Positions 23,498-37,100 are shown, numbered from the stretch's first letter. The stretch: 64,000 bases of DNA from Trileptium ribeirensis (GCA_030248225.1 JASANE010001648.1:34945-98944), one strand, 5' to 3'. Program-made: numbers and translations. Notes: generated from the sequence alone by a model not told the origin.

Positions 23498-23890
23498 CGT
23501 GTTATAGCTACGTTGTTTCGGCTAGCGTAGTTAGACGTTACGTCATATGCATAAGTGCGCGATGCGAGCGTGGGTCACTCTCGAGCTGTGTTAATAAACG
23601 CCGTGTAGAGAATCCCGGTAGGCTTACCGGATGAAAAGATCCACCGAGCGATCTTAAGGTTGGAATATCTGGGGCTCACACACGGACCTTTAGCTTGCAA
23701 TTCTAGCGGTCTGCCTCTGCCCCGCAAGCTCCATCAACTAATGATATATGAGGGAAGGCGGTAGTTTGTGAGGGGCCACCTTCACATATAGTATAAGTCC
23801 CCCTCACTTAGGGATAAAGGAGCACAAACGCCGGCTATGTGTTATAGCTACACTATTTCCTCTAGCATAGTGAGACGTTACAGTTACATC
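23498..23890. repeat. Direct repeat around GTGTTATAGCTAC
   Basis: About 48 bp starting GTGTTATAGCTACGTTGTTT at 23498 recur, diverged, at 23839 (GTGTTATAGCTACACTATTT); both end in AGACGTTAC. The 300 bp between them show no gene. Significance unknown. Confidence 0.55.
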
Positions 23891-24268
23891 AGCAATTCAA
23901 TATTTTTCTATTTCTACAGTAATAATTGGCTAAAAATCATTATATAGCTATTATGCTGCGCATCAGGTTTGTTTCACTGTTTTGGAGAAATACATGCCAG
24001 TAATGCTTCCAGACATAGTTTACTGTTAGGATTCTCCTTCTGGTCTCGTTGATGATTAACAGTTTACCTCAGCCAGAAAATCAAAACTCAACAGGCAAGT
24101 TTTTGACATGGCCAGTTTAAATAGATTTGTTAAGTATGTAAGGAAGTGATACTCAGATGTAAGCTGCCGCTGTCCCACTGTCAAATGTTTGCTAATGTGG
24201 TTGTTAATTCACATACATTTATATATGTTTCTATATTGTCGTGCAGTTGTATCCAGTTAAAATTTAAT

Positions 24269-24838
24269 GCGGCGTTTACGTTATAAAACGCCCCCCCCCA
24301 CGTGAAAAATTTGCCTATGTGTGTTCACGACAATACCATGGTCCATGGTAGTCGGAAGAATATACTAAGCACCACAAAAGCACAAGTAATTGTGTCTGTG
24401 ACGCCATGTAAGTTACACTATGGTGTCCTCGACACCCTATGTTTGAATAGTTATTTTCAACTAGTTTTTGACACGACACCCTTGTTTTTAAATAGGGGGG
24501 AAATTAGCTAAGTGACATTTCAAATTATATTGACTGAAAACCATAACTCATACCGTTTAAAGCTTTGCATAGGAAGTGCACGGATAAAGATTGCATAGTA
24601 TACAGTCTCTGCAAAGGAAAAACAACACGGCATCTTATCAAAGGTTTTCCATCACCGCTAGCTAGAAGATTACGGTGTTCATGATACCATACATAAACGC
24701 TGTCGATGTCCGAAACGCTGTATATAATTAATTAGAAACAACAGTGTTGGTGTTCTGTACATTATATCCTTAACGGTATTACGTAATCTCAACGTGGACA
24801 AAACTTCCACGTGGCGCGCCACTTATAACGCAACACAA
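24269..24838. mobile_element. ACGTTATAA-end MITE, copy a
   Basis: The left end GCGGCGTTTACGTTATAA pairs with an inverted GTTGTGTTGCGTTATAA at the right; both sides then contain CACGTGRAA. A run of nine C follows the left end. One GGTGT-N5-ACACC palindrome lies at 24422-24436. The end sequences ally it with the elements at 26.2, 27.0 and 38.4 kb. It is non-coding. Confidence 0.65.
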
Positions 24839-24839
24839 C

Positions 24840-26200
24840 TTAACTGTTGCCCATATGTGTCATGCAATATGTTAGCAAACAATTTGAGTTGAATTAATAT
24901 TTCAAGATACCACAAATATATACTATTATTAGTAAAACTGCCATCGAAACATTGTTATGGCCGTTCCTAGAACCATGCAAAAGTATCTACATTTCTGTCC
25001 ATATATGGCACCCGATGAACATTGAATAACTGTTAAATCGCAGTTAGCTCCGGTCCTAGATATATACACGGCATTGCCTCACGTAAAAAATAATTGTCCT
25101 TAAACAGTAATCGTCCTCAAAATGATTGAAGTGCCAAACAATGATTATAGTTGAATAGTTCATTTGGCTTATGTAGCACTAGTCAATAAGAGTAAAACAC
25201 AGCACAAATATAAACAAATACAAACGCGTTCATGTTGTGTTGAAGAATAAAAGAAGATAAGTGAAATACCGCAACCTAAGGCTACTTTTATAAAAAAATA
25301 GTTTAAAATAAAGCAATTGGAAAACAAATATTAAAAAACTAATGATATATATTGAACTACCTTTTCTTAGGTGGCAACGGAATATTAAATGTTATCGGTA
25401 CGTCTGCGCTAGTGCTGTGTTTTATATATATAACTGTGTGTAATACACTGGCCCTGAATACAACATAAATTAGCTTCAGTTGTATCCAGACCAATGAATT
25501 TTTAGCTTAATTTTCGGCAGCCTAAAGAATTCCCATCACAAAGTTTAGCCTTTGGCATAACCTGAGACGAGTTATATAAAAATAAGACCTTCTTACATTT
25601 ATATAAATACTGCTTTTGACTCGATACCCGATTATTTCGTTATTGAGAGTTTCCGTAACAAGGATGAAGAATTTTAAATCCAGCTTTTTTAATTTAACTA
25701 CACATATATCTGTTGAGATACCAAAAATTTACACTAATTTAGTCACTAAAATAGCAATGTTCCCAGTTATATTGTGTATATAAGCATGTTCAGGGCCCAA
25801 TTTGTAAGTGCATATATGCGGTCAGAACAGTTGTTCTACTATACACATAAACAGATCAACTTTTCGATATTAAGTGACAAAACCATTCACTGAAACTTTA
25901 CGACCAACATGTCGGTATTTGTAAAAAAAACGCAAAATCTTGTCTAATTGATATATTTTAAGTGCTAAATTAAAAAATCGTACTAAACCAAAGCATGAGG
26001 AATGTCAGCAAATTTGGGGCGAATCGTTTAATGTAGTTATATTTTCTTTAACATATGTGGAAAAAGGGTTTATTATGTTTATGTTACGATTTAGGCATTA
26101 CCTGAAATTATGAAGTAAAAATTCAGTAATAATTATTGTTGTTGCCGAGAAACCACTTTATGAGAAATTTGAAAAATCTGACTACAATTTTAAATAAAAA
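24840..26200. other. No gene seen
   Basis: AT-rich sequence with no domain-like frame or clear repeat. Confidence 0.5.
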
Positions 26201-26205
26201 TATAT

Positions 26206-26639
26206 ATGCAGCGTTTACGTTATAAAGAACCTCACATGTGAAAGTTTTGTCCACCCTAAGTGTCTCTTCCACCATCAATTATATGGTGTCTGATATTATA
26301 TGGTGTATATGGACACCAAGGTGTTGCTGATGGTATTTTCAGATAGTATACATAGGTAGTGTAATGTCGATAATAGTATGGTGTAGACTACACCAGAAAA
26401 TTTATATGGTGTTAGCAACACTATGGTGTTATTTATACGCAATATAAAATGGGTTTGTGTTTGGTGTTCTTGACACCGTCAGTAAAAAACAAAGACACTA
26501 GCTACGCTGATGGTGTCTCATACACCAGCTATTGCATTATATAGTGTAGGTATATACCGTATATTACTGGATGGTGTGGTCTAGACGATCGGGGAACAAA
26601 GCTTTCACATGGGGGTCCTTTATAACGTAAAAGCTGCAT
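26206..26639. mobile_element. ACGTTATAA-end MITE, copy b, with palindrome array
   Basis: Terminal inverted repeats at 26206-26227 and 26618-26639 match at 21 of 22 bases (ATGCAGCGTTTACGTTATAA and on). The similarity continues inward with CACATGTGAAAG against CCCATGTGAAAG. The 434-bp interior holds four RGTGT-N5-ACACY palindromes (26380-26394, 26408-26422, 26463-26477, 26512-26526), one with a 6-bp spacer (26302-26317) and further GGTGT half-sites. No coding frame. Confidence 0.85.
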
Positions 26640-26996
26640 TGCTGCCATAATCCATATACCTAAGCATACTCGATTTGCAGATGAAACATGTTCGCTCAGG
26701 TTGAGTTCCAGTATATTAATTACGAAATCAGTAAAACATACTTGTATCTCTACATACAGGCCCAGTACACTACTGCATATTGGGAGGAGGTAGCGGCGAT
26801 GTTTAGCTTTTCCTTACGGCTTCCTATTTTTTAAAATGTGGAGCGAACCCCACCCCTCCCCCTCCGCGTGCTGCAGCCATGCTTCCACATATCAACCTAC
26901 CTAAAAATAGTTGTACTATAGGATGCCCTTTAACCATATGTAATACCATATTTCACAATGTAACTGTAGAAAGATTATTGGTGGAAGAAGCATAAT

Positions 26997-27484
26997 ATGT
27001 CATTCACGTTATAATGTCGCCAACTTTTGGAACCTATGTACACCACACAGTGTCAGGCACACAGTTAACAACAGTGTCTTGGACACCCCTATGTTTTTAA
27101 TTAATTTTTTCAAAGGTAGCTAGTTACGCGTATTACTACTTCTCGACAGTGTCAGGCACACCGTGTCTTCTGACGGTTTTATTGGTTTTATTGATAGTGT
27201 TCGGAATTATTAGAACAATCTTCATATGGCCTAGATACAAATATCGTAAATTTATAAAAACAACTACACAGGACAGTTGAGTAATAAACCGCATTAGGTA
27301 CAGATGGTGTCCGTTATAGTTAATTCGCGTCAAATGGGAAACTAGGGGTGTGTACGACACTATCAAGAAAAAATGTAGCTATTTACAATATGGGTGTCAC
27401 CCTGACTATCTATACCGTAAGGTCGCGACTACAGGTGGACAGAAGTACCAAACAGCGATGACATTACAACGTGAACGCCGCATA
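26997..27484. mobile_element. ACGTTATAA-end MITE, copy c
   Basis: The left end ATTCACGTTATAATGTC pairs with an inverted GTTCACGTTGTAATGTC at the right. The interior is clearly homologous to the copy at 38359-38872, including the shared TAGTTACGCGTATTAC. RGTGT-N5-ACACY palindromes lie at 27073-27087, 27148-27162 and 27347-27361. The short frames overlapping it are not genes. Confidence 0.8.
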
Positions 27485-27489
27485 AGGAT

Positions 27490-28085
27490 GAAAAATTACT
27501 ATTTTTTTAGGATGAAGTTTATATATAGATGAAGTTCGTTTCTATTTGAAATATGTAAAGTGAAAGGTTGCTGTAATTCTTCACAAACTGAGCTCACCAA
27601 CATTTAACATATATCAACTACGTTTACTTAGAATAATTGCAACAATTATATGTTGAGACAGTCGACTGAGTTATAACTTTATTACGAGTCGGCAATACTC
27701 ACAAAGCGACTTAATGTCTAATATTTAACTCATGTGAGTGTGATAAGATGGTATCAGGATGAGACATCGCTATATCACAAGCACAATATCTAACATTTTT
27801 CTCGAAGTATATACATTGTGGACTGTATTGAGTACACAACTATTCCCTGAAAACATTTAGATATTTATATATATATATTTCAATCAGAATTAAATTGCTG
27901 TCAAGAACTCTGGGTTTAATCAAATCAAATGAGATTGCTTTATTACTTGAAAAATATAAAACACACATAAGTAATATACAAATTTTGATAAAAATTAATA
28001 TTATATATTCGTTTTTTATATATTTTGATGAATTTTTTCGCAGTTTCTTAAAGATTAGGCTAAGTATAGAATAAGTTAGGGTAAT
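27490..28085. other. No gene seen
   Basis: AT-rich sequence; nothing recognisable. Confidence 0.5.
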
Positions 28086-28090
28086 AATAT

Positions 28091-28507
28091 TCTTAGGTTA
28101 AGTTTAGGCTATTGGTTGAATTTTATGCTTAGATATTATAATACTAAACCCATAGCTTAACCTTTAAGCTTTGCTTTTAGGCAATGTCTATTGATTTATT
28201 TCCCACGGTAATGAGGAAAACTAAACTGCCTTATTTCCATCGCTAATTAGGTAAATTGGGACATTATAAATCTCCGCAAGAATTCAGAAATATACAATGC
28301 CTAAATATTAAATTTTGGTTATTAGTCGAATTCTATCCTTAGATATTATAACACTAAACCTATAGCTTAAACTAAGCTTATGATTTAGGCAATGTCTATT
28401 GATTTAATTCCCACGGTATTACGGAATACTAAACTGCCTTATTTCCAACACTAATTTGGTAAATTGGAACATTACAAATTGCCACAGGAATTCAGAAACA
28501 TGTAAAA
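28091..28507. repeat. Tandem duplication, about 210-bp period
   Basis: Two diverged head-to-tail copies share AGATATTATA (28131, 28341), GGCAATGTCTATTGATTTA, TCCCACGGTA, ACTAAACTGCCTTATTTCCA and GAATTCAGAAA in the same order. Not coding. Confidence 0.8.
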
Positions 28508-28509
28508 TT

Positions 28510-30580
28510 TTCGTAAAGCTTGGTAAATTAGAATGTTGTAGATTCCTGTGACAATTTGGGAATTCTCTCAGGGTTATTTGGACGTCATATTGAGAAAAGA
28601 TACATAGTTTTTTCACACCATTCATTTGGAATTACGTGAAATTGATGTCAACTTTTCAAAATTGAATATGAAATCAACTTATTTCAAATCGAGAATTGAA
28701 GTTGATTTCTATTTGAGGCTTTTCATATGTATGCACCAATGTCAAAGTACATAGCTCTTGCATTTAAACTTTTAAAATTCGCGGCTGGTTGGTCTGTTTA
28801 TATGAAAAATCACGATGCTAGATTTAATTTAATGTATGTTTTATTTTATGAGATCATTCAAAATCATCTTCAGGACATTTCTCAATCGACAGATCATTTC
28901 TGAAATAGCTTGAAATATAACCTTATTTAGAAATTAGATAGTTTGTATGCTATAATATTTGCCAGTGACAGTATTAAAACTTTGGTATTATCTAAAAATC
29001 ACTAATGACTATTTAACTACACACGCTGTTGCGCGCGCTTAAATATAAAAAAATGCACGTTTAAGTTTGTGCCTGGATTTTATTGATCAACAGCTGAAAT
29101 AAATGATTTCAAAGAAAAATACTGAAAATATTTAAATATTTCAAAAATTATTAGTGATTTTCATTCGAAAATGTTGAAATATTTCCGGAAACATTGCATC
29201 TGTAATTGAAAAGTGTTGTGGATTTATCATGTAGCAAGTCGCTCGATAATATGTTCAAACATTGAGTGTACCAATTCACTAGTCATGCTCCAATAATTGT
29301 AAAATTACGGCTTCTAGTACAATTCTGAAAGGCAAAATATATAGTAATTATTGATAAAAATTTGAATTCTAAAGTAATAGGAATATTTAAAATACATATT
29401 ATTTTCATTCATGCTAACGAATAAATATTTTATCTTTGTTCCTAGACAAGTAATGCTCTAAAAATCTATGTAAATATTTACTCATAACTTTTTCGTCGGG
29501 TCATTGCAAGAAGGCAATGTAAAAGGTGTTTGTACTTTCTATATGGAAGGTGCATAGATCTTGTTTTAGCATTACATTTAAAACCAATATATTTCAAAGA
29601 TTCAATATATTAATATTTCAGCTTCTAGCGTTTTGAATAAGCCATGGCTGTGTTCGAAAACTGATGTTTTTCCAGATATATTTCATGTTTTTATTTGCAA
29701 GGGCGCGTTTAGATATTATTTCTGGACAGAAACAGCTATGTACAATGTCCTCTGGCAGCAGATTAGTTAGACAACTGCGAGGCCCTGGATATGTTGTATG
29801 TTTCAATTTACATCGACCAGATTCAGGCATAATTTCTAAAACCTGCACGCTCTGTGGAATTTTTGGAAAAAATAGCTAGTTGGTAAACGGTAAGTGTCCT
29901 GTAAACGTTACATTTTCCCTTAAGGCTTCTGTTCTTACCGCTCCCGGCCCGGTAAGCCTAATGCTTAGCCAAAATTTGATTCTTATGCAACCCTTGCACT
30001 ATCGCTAAGCCAACTCATACGAAAGCCGCCCTCTGAACAACCCACTAATTCTTTTCTTTTTTTCACTTCAATTACCTTTTCGACCGTTAAGATGTATGCG
30101 CTGTGTATGTTGCAGCCGAACCAATACAATTATTTTGTTTACTAAGCCAGCAACGCTTTTAGTTTAAAGAAGATAGATGTATGTTTAGGCAAGAGTGAAT
30201 TAGGGAAGAGTATATCGTTTACCTGCACAAATATAGTAATCCATGTTTGATGGGAGTTTTTTGTTAAGGTTGGAGTTGCTTAAACCGACAGCTGCTTTCC
30301 AACCGACCCTCCTGAAACTAGTGGGGATCCGATTTTCTTCCTAAAACACTGGCATCATTGCATGGTGACCCTCGAAAATAAAAGTGGTCAGGCCGAAAAC
30401 ACCCGAGTCATCAAACACGGGTTAACATATGAGCACAGGAATGTCAGATATATATTCTTCTATAATGCGCTTTTGGCTTAAGTAGTTAAAATATTGTAAA
30501 TTTGTGAGTGACTCTGTAGTATTTACACTTGTTCATTTTTGAAATTGTTTGATATTTACTATCCCTCAAATTGGATTATT
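28510..30580. other. No gene seen
   Basis: AT-rich sequence. Small overlapping frames on both strands at 29.6-29.9 kb show no recognisable domain. Confidence 0.5.
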
Positions 30581-30583
30581 GTT

Positions 30584-30808
30584 CATAATAAACCCAATAG
30601 CCAATAGTGTTCATGTCTCGGCTTCTGTGAATATCGAGTAAGCCTTGATACAAATCAAGGTTTGGAGTGCACTTCGTTGGACGGCCCAATATAAGCTACA
30701 TAATAAACCCAATAGCCAATAGTGTTCATGCCTCTGTGAATATCGAGTAAGCCTTGATACAAATCAAGGTTTGCAGTGCACTTCGTTGGAAGGCCCAATA
30801 TAAGCTAA
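30584..30808. repeat. Tandem duplication, 115-bp period
   Basis: Two nearly identical copies start at 30584 and 30699 with CATAATAAACCCAATAGCCA. The second lacks about 7 bp of the first. High identity suggests a recent duplication. Confidence 0.9.
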
Positions 30809-31159
30809 CATTTCGATCTCTTGTTCAATTTTTCTATATCCTTATGACCATTCTGGATTACTCCATACAAGACATAGCGGCTCCATGTACTCAGCTAAGG
30901 GAATGGGGATTACACATGATGAAGCGTAGGGTACATCCATCTTTTCATTCAACTAATACACGCAATACGCGTATACACTAAACATGTGATTACTAAATGA
31001 TAAGAAGCTGACAATAAATAATAAGACATGTTATGATTAGGTATTTTGCATTATTAGAGATTCTACGAAAGACACATAGTGGTATGCGCGTGCGAGAAAT
31101 GACCTACAGCTATAGCGCGCGGTTAGGTGTTCTACGCTAAATTTTTTTACCATAACCTG

Positions 31160-31177
31160 TGACGTATATATACGTCA
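31160..31177. repeat. 18-bp perfect palindrome upstream of piggyBac
   Basis: TGACGTATATATACGTCA is a perfect palindrome 70 bp before the transposase start codon. An imperfect relative (ATGACTTATATATGTCAT) lies at about 33091-33108 beyond the gene, and TGACGTATAT recurs near 33033. They may be subterminal elements of the transposon or promoter sites with CRE-like halves. Confidence 0.7.
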
Positions 31178-31246
31178 TGCGTGACAACCATTCTCTTTCA
31201 TTGAGGATATATTATTTCAGAATTAAAATTACATTCGTTAAATAAT

Positions 31247-32922
31247 ATGGATATTCCTAGTACATCTAAACGCCGTAAAACAGGGCCTAAATATAATATC
31301 GCCAATATAGAAGAGTCTGAAAGCGAAACTGAGTATAGTGATAGTGGAAGTGGGAGTGACAATGATTCCGGCAGCGGCAGTGAATCGGATGCGATTGATG
31401 GCGAGCGGGATGCCACCAATTTTGCTGAATTGGGGGACGACACCGAGCAATGCAACTGGTCTACTGATGATTTTCAGCCAACGGATATTCAGTTTACAGG
31501 CATGGAAGGGTTTAGAAATGATATTCCTGTCAACGCTACCATGCAGTAGTTTTTTCAGCGGTTGTTTACGGACGAGCTTGTCCAGTCCATAACAGACCAC
31601 GCTAATGTATACGCACAATATTTTATCCATAAGAACACACCACTTTTGCGATCAAGCCGATTGCATCGCTGAAAGCCGGTCACGTTTGAAGAAATGCTTG
31701 TGTTTTATGGCATGGTTCTCTACGTATATGGGTTTAGTAAAGCTTCCAACCATCGAGGATTATTTCGCAACGGAGCGACAACCTCTGCATTATCCCAAAT
31801 TTCGTCGTGTGCCATTTTCGCGGGATCGGTTTCAGATCATTATGCGAATGCTGCATTTTTCCGATGATTTTGAAGTGACATCGCATGGCGAAGTTACGTC
31901 CTCATACGGATACGATGAAAGCTGCGTTGGCTGCCTTTTATTACCCTAAGCAAAATCTATCTTTAGACGAAGCAATGATGCTTTTTCGAGGAAGATTTGT
32001 TGGGTGTCAGTATATGAAGGACAAACGTCATAAATACGGAATCAAAATATATTAACTCCATGAGCCAGACGGAATCTGCGTTAATTTCAACGTATTTACT
32101 GGTAAGCGTGACGAAACTGCTGGAACCGGTCATACTCAGAAAGTAGTTGACTATTTAGTTGAGCCATTTCTTAACAAGGGACATTGTCTTTTTATGGACA
32201 ACTATTACAATTCGCCTAATTTGTCGAAAGAACTATTGCCCAATTTGACACATACGCGCGGAACGTTACGATTGTCACGCAAAAATCTGCATGATGTGTT
32301 GAAGCAGCGTATAGCTACGGGGGACGTCGTATGGCGAAAATGTGGGGGAATTATGGTTTTGAAATGGCGCCACCGACGCGAAGTATCGCTAATCAGTACG
32401 AAGCACACCGCTGAAACACGGGTTGTCCGGGATCGCAGAGGGAATGAGAAAGAAAAGCCGGTAGCGGTGATTGAATACAACAACAATATGGGTGGGATTG
32501 ACTTGGGTGACCAAATTTTATCTTATTATTACGGGCCAAGAAAAGCATTGAAGTGGTATCGTAAGGTTTCGTTTCATCTTTTGTAAATAGTTTCGAACAA
32601 CGCGCGGAATTTATATTCGAAATGGAAAGGCGATAAACCGGTAACGCAAAAAGTTTTCCGTGAATGCATTGCTACGCAACTATTGGCTGCGATGGATTTT
32701 GCTGAAATTCCTGTTGAACCAATTACGGGATTCCATTACCTTGGGCCATGCTCTCAGCGCAGGTGTGTCCAATGTTCTAAAACCATAATTGGACATGATA
32801 GAAAAACGAAAAAACCGATTCGAAAACGGAAGGGAACGAACTACCGGTGCGAGGTGTGCCAAGGTCGGCCGGCACTTTGTGTAATCAGCTGTTTTCGTGA
32901 TTGGCATGCGGAAGCTAACTGA
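31247..32922 (+). pseudogene. piggyBac transposase, inactivated
   Basis: The start MDIPSTSKRRKTGPKYNIAN is followed by a Ser/Asp/Glu-rich N-terminal region, as in piggyBac proteins. Next come MGLVKLPTIEDYFATERQPL, FSRDRFQIIMRMLHFSDD, NLSLDEAMMLFRGRFV, KRHKYGIKIY, LFMDNYYNSPNLSKELL, YNNNMGGIDLGDQILSYYYG, and a C-terminal cysteine finger (CVQCSK, CEVCQGRPALC, CFRDWH). The three catalytic aspartates (in SLDEA, FMDNY, GGIDLGD) are preserved. The gene is dead: stops at 31547-31549, 31670-31672, 32053-32055 and 32584-32586, and frameshifts near 31720 and 31900-31930. Length (about 560 codons if read through) fits the family. I found no convincing TTAA-flanked ends. Confidence 0.9.
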
Positions 32923-32924
32923 AT

Positions 32925-34055
32925 ATTGGCGTTAAAAATGATATTGAACTACTTCAAACTGATTTTTTTTGAATATGAACGAATAATTGCAGAAATTTCA
33001 CATAAAAAACAAGCGCTATTCGCCACATAGCCGTGACGTATATCTAATTCTTCGCGCAGGTGCAGTTTCGAAAGGGAACGGTATATGCGCATGACTTATA
33101 TATGTCATAATGAATAAATACCTATTTCATATGCAAATAGCGTAAAATATTACTTTAGCTTTACAAGAAACTTTGCCATTCATCACCTGATTTGTATATA
33201 CTCTTTGGGTGTGTGTCAGTTGTTTTTTAGGCCACTGAGTCACAAAGATGGCTGTATTGCGGTTCAACGTCGGCTTCAAGATATTGCAGTGCATGATTAA
33301 ACCTTAGATCTGCAACAAGTTTAGAAGTAAAATTGCAGATAATGTCGTTCGCGCTACATAAACTAATAAAATAATCTAAGTAGACTAATAAAATAATCCA
33401 AATCTTCATTACATTAATTCGGTTGATAAATGCTTCTGTGAGCTATGTCGGAGTACAGCCAGTTCGTACACAATTCTATCTTTTAGTGTTCCAATTATTA
33501 TCACAACTGCAAAGCTAATAGATATTATATACAATTATGTTAAGTTCTATTTGGCTGTTTGTTTTATTACTTAGATTATGATACAGGTACTTCGTTTAAA
33601 AACTCAATGCCTAGCGAACCTTATTATCGTCACTAAAGAAATACAGTGTGTAATATATATGATTTATATAACTAGTAACTTGTGTTATTTTATCCATTAA
33701 ATTAAGATGCTGCTGGCATTTCAAAAATGTCATATCGTAAGGCCATACTTGTTATCACAAGAAAACTAAGATGTAAACATGACGTAAACATTAATTTGGC
33801 TTATTTTATCGACTGCATTATATACTATACGGGCGAATAACGTTTAGTACCTCCGCTTCTGTGACCATATCGTATTGCAAAAATACTACAAGAGGTGTAC
33901 GGAACGATGTAAATACCTATTTGGCATATTTTATTCGTTTATATTAGGCCGTGGTCTGTTCGTTCAAAATGCTGTTTCCTGGTATATGATTCCTGTCGTA
34001 AGTACTACAAGACATCATAACTGCTTAAATTCATACCAATTTAAACCGGTGCCAC
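32925..34055. other. No gene seen
   Basis: AT-rich sequence after the piggyBac remnant. No recognisable frame. Confidence 0.5.
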
Positions 34056-34060
34056 TTAGT

Positions 34061-34182
34061 TATTTGTTAGCCAGGTGTCACTGACAGGTTTATTTGTTAG
34101 CTAAGTGTCACTGAGCAGGTTATTTGTTAGCCAGGTGTCACTGAACAGGTTTATTTGTTAGCCAGGTGTCACTGAACAGGTT
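34061..34182. repeat. 30-bp minisatellite, four units
   Basis: Four head-to-tail units of about 30 bp with consensus TTATTTGTTAGCCAGGTGTC plus ACTGAACAGGT. The second unit is variant. Confidence 0.92.
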
Positions 34183-34189
34183 TCTCGTA

Positions 34190-37100
34190 AAGTATATATT
34201 TGTATTTTCATTGCAAAGCTGGTTATGTTGCGCACAATATTGTATTCGCTTGTGAGTTCCGTACCGATAACTGTTAATGATCATAGCCCGCAAAAATAAA
34301 AATATATTATTATTTGGAGATATACAGCAGATAGCAAATTCTAAGCAACTGCGTTGTAAATTTCAGTTAAGCGCCACTTTTTCTGAAAATTGTTTCGAAC
34401 AAAACAGCCAAAATTAACACTGTTTGGCCAATTTTGTGCCTGATAATATTGTGTTTCCACTTCAGGATGATAAAATACATTGCATCATAATAATAGCAAA
34501 CTGTTGCAATACATGACAATAATGACCTTACATATCGGCAGAGCGATGATCAAATCATTTTAGTAAACGTATTTTGACGAAAGCATAATAGGTCTGTTAA
34601 ACTAGCTTTCGAAGTTCTGTGAGCGAAAGCTTGATCAAAGGAAGAAGTAAAAGTAGATAAATCCAGTCAAAAACTCATGTTTTGCAAAAAGTTCACTCGC
34701 ACCGCCAATGCCGTGACAAATCAAGAATAGCATTAGGAGATACTCACAACAAAAAGAATGCAATATCAATCCAATCAGGTTAATTAAATTTGTACCACTC
34801 TGTTGTACGGCATTCGTGGTTGACACATTTCGTTCGGTCTATTTCATGTGCCCTATGGGAATTTTTGTGTACCAACCACCGACAATATCGATAAGATTTT
34901 TTCGTATAATAAATATTGGTTCACACTACGAGATGTCAAACTTGATACGACAACTGTATACATTGAATATAGGTATGACGAGAATTTAGGATAGACTATA
35001 CTGTAATGTTTCTATCTATATTGAAAGAATTGACTTTAGGCTTGAGTACAGGTTGACAAAATGCCTCCACAAAAATTGGGGTTGCCTAGCGATAGACAGT
35101 GAGGTACCTCTGATCCGTGGTTGTTTGGAGATCGATAGATGTTTCCGGCGGGGATGTCTTCGGGAAGCATCGTGGGAAAGAGATCCTAGCAAGAGCCTTC
35201 AGGGCTATATATGGCTTGAAGGGGCTAGGAGCTTTAGGAGGTAAACCCCCTACTCACACATATACGCTTGATGTAGATGATAGAAATAAAGCTGATACCG
35301 TTTGGTTCGAGACCCTAGGTCACATCAGACGTACATCGCCCGTTGGTGCTGCGCCAGTGTGAAATGTTTGACGTGCCTGTGATAATAACGGCCATAATAT
35401 GCAACATGCAATGGCAAGGAGTTTGCCATATTATACATATTACACATTTCCGAGTCTACAAGCACAGTTCATATATTCACTGATTGCAACAGTTATTTTT
35501 GCGGAAATTTGTTTTTTACGTTGTCAAAAAATTACATAGCTAAATGTTTTTAGCAGTGATACTATACTTAGTCATCCCACGGAATTTGTTGTAATATTGT
35601 ATACGGAATATTTTGATGTCGGCTATTGCGATTATGAGACTGGTTTCCGTCCTAAAATATGCACAATGTACAGGTTACGGTGCTTTCCATTTCATATGTG
35701 CAGTGTAAGCAATGGTAGTTATTACAGCTGCGCTTGGAATAATCGCTAATTTGCGGATTCGAATATTGAAACGACAAGAATAGCTGTAGAAAGATACTAA
35801 AGCAAAATTATTCAATTAACTCTAATTGTACAACGGCACAATATCACAACTATGCATGATTTTATGTGGACAAGACGTTTCGATAACTGTGAAATGGCTA
35901 TCGCCCGAAATTCGTCTATACGCTACAGCAGAAGGGACAAATTTGTATTCCTACTTTGGCATATTTGTAGTTCAGTTGCTAAAGACAAGGACGGAATGGG
36001 TTCGGCCTACCAATAACTGTATATTTTTTGTGGCCTAAATTAATTTTATGTTGGAACAACCGAAAAAACTCAACCTGTTTCATTTCAGATTGAGGGCTCC
36101 CTCAAAACTCCAAGATTCCGGACTCAAGACTGGGCCACTGAATTAATTCAACTCAAATTATTTTTATTAGGTGAATTAATTACATATTGTGCATTGTACT
36201 ACATCGTCCAACATCTCGAAAACATGGGTGACAGGCTAATGATAACGAATATCCGAAATCACATCCGTCTCGTTCGAGACGAGATCACTTAGTCATATTT
36301 GTCTAACATTGACATTGTGATAAACTCATAGAGGGTACTTTTTTCTCTAAATTAAGTTTTTAGCTTCCAGATTAGACACTACACAACAGTCGACTAGGCA
36401 GTCACAGGGCATCATCCAGCTTATTCAGTAAGTAATGAAAATGTTTAGCACAATTTGAATTTCTTTTCGTATAGACCGTGTGAATTTTTAATAATTATGC
36501 ATCAAGAGTTTACTATTGTCATACCCACTCGGTAATAAAGAACTGCACAACTAAGAAGTTTTGTTAGGGGTCGACATTTCATAAACGTATTATGATACCA
36601 ACGAGATACTTCTCCTGAGTAGGCATAGAATCAAGTTGCGATTTGGCTCGAAATATCTTCTGTGTATGAAATTGACTATAGAAGTGCTTTTGAACTGCTT
36701 TGATCATGCTCGGTTGTCTTACCCCCTGACGGCTCCGCACACCTCTCCCTACCTCCGCCGAGAGCCGAAGGCGCGCGGGCAATTTTGGCGAAGATTGGCG
36801 AACATAGGGAGAAAACTGGCAGAAATTGGAGCAAAATTGGTAAAAAATAGAGAAAATTAGAACAGAATTATCCCAAATTAGCAAAAATGGAGGTGGGGGT
36901 AGTTGAGTTCCTAAAAATTTCAGAAATTTCAGCTCGGACGATCTCCAATCGCCGAGTATCTCCTCTGTCTTTTCCTGAGACCCTTGCCAAAGCCGGTGGA
37001 TTTTCTACACTTGTGATAACTAATAATATATATCAGGATTTATAATTTGCGGAAGGTCGAAACGTCTCTATGCATAACCTCATTGAAATAGCCGCAGAAT

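Noticed and set aside
30421..33415. TTAA sites as piggyBac borders
   Set aside because: No pair of TTAA sites is followed by matching inverted ends, so the element's borders cannot be set.
34061..34182. CRISPR-like array
   Set aside because: Units are contiguous without unique spacers, and this is animal DNA; it is a minisatellite.
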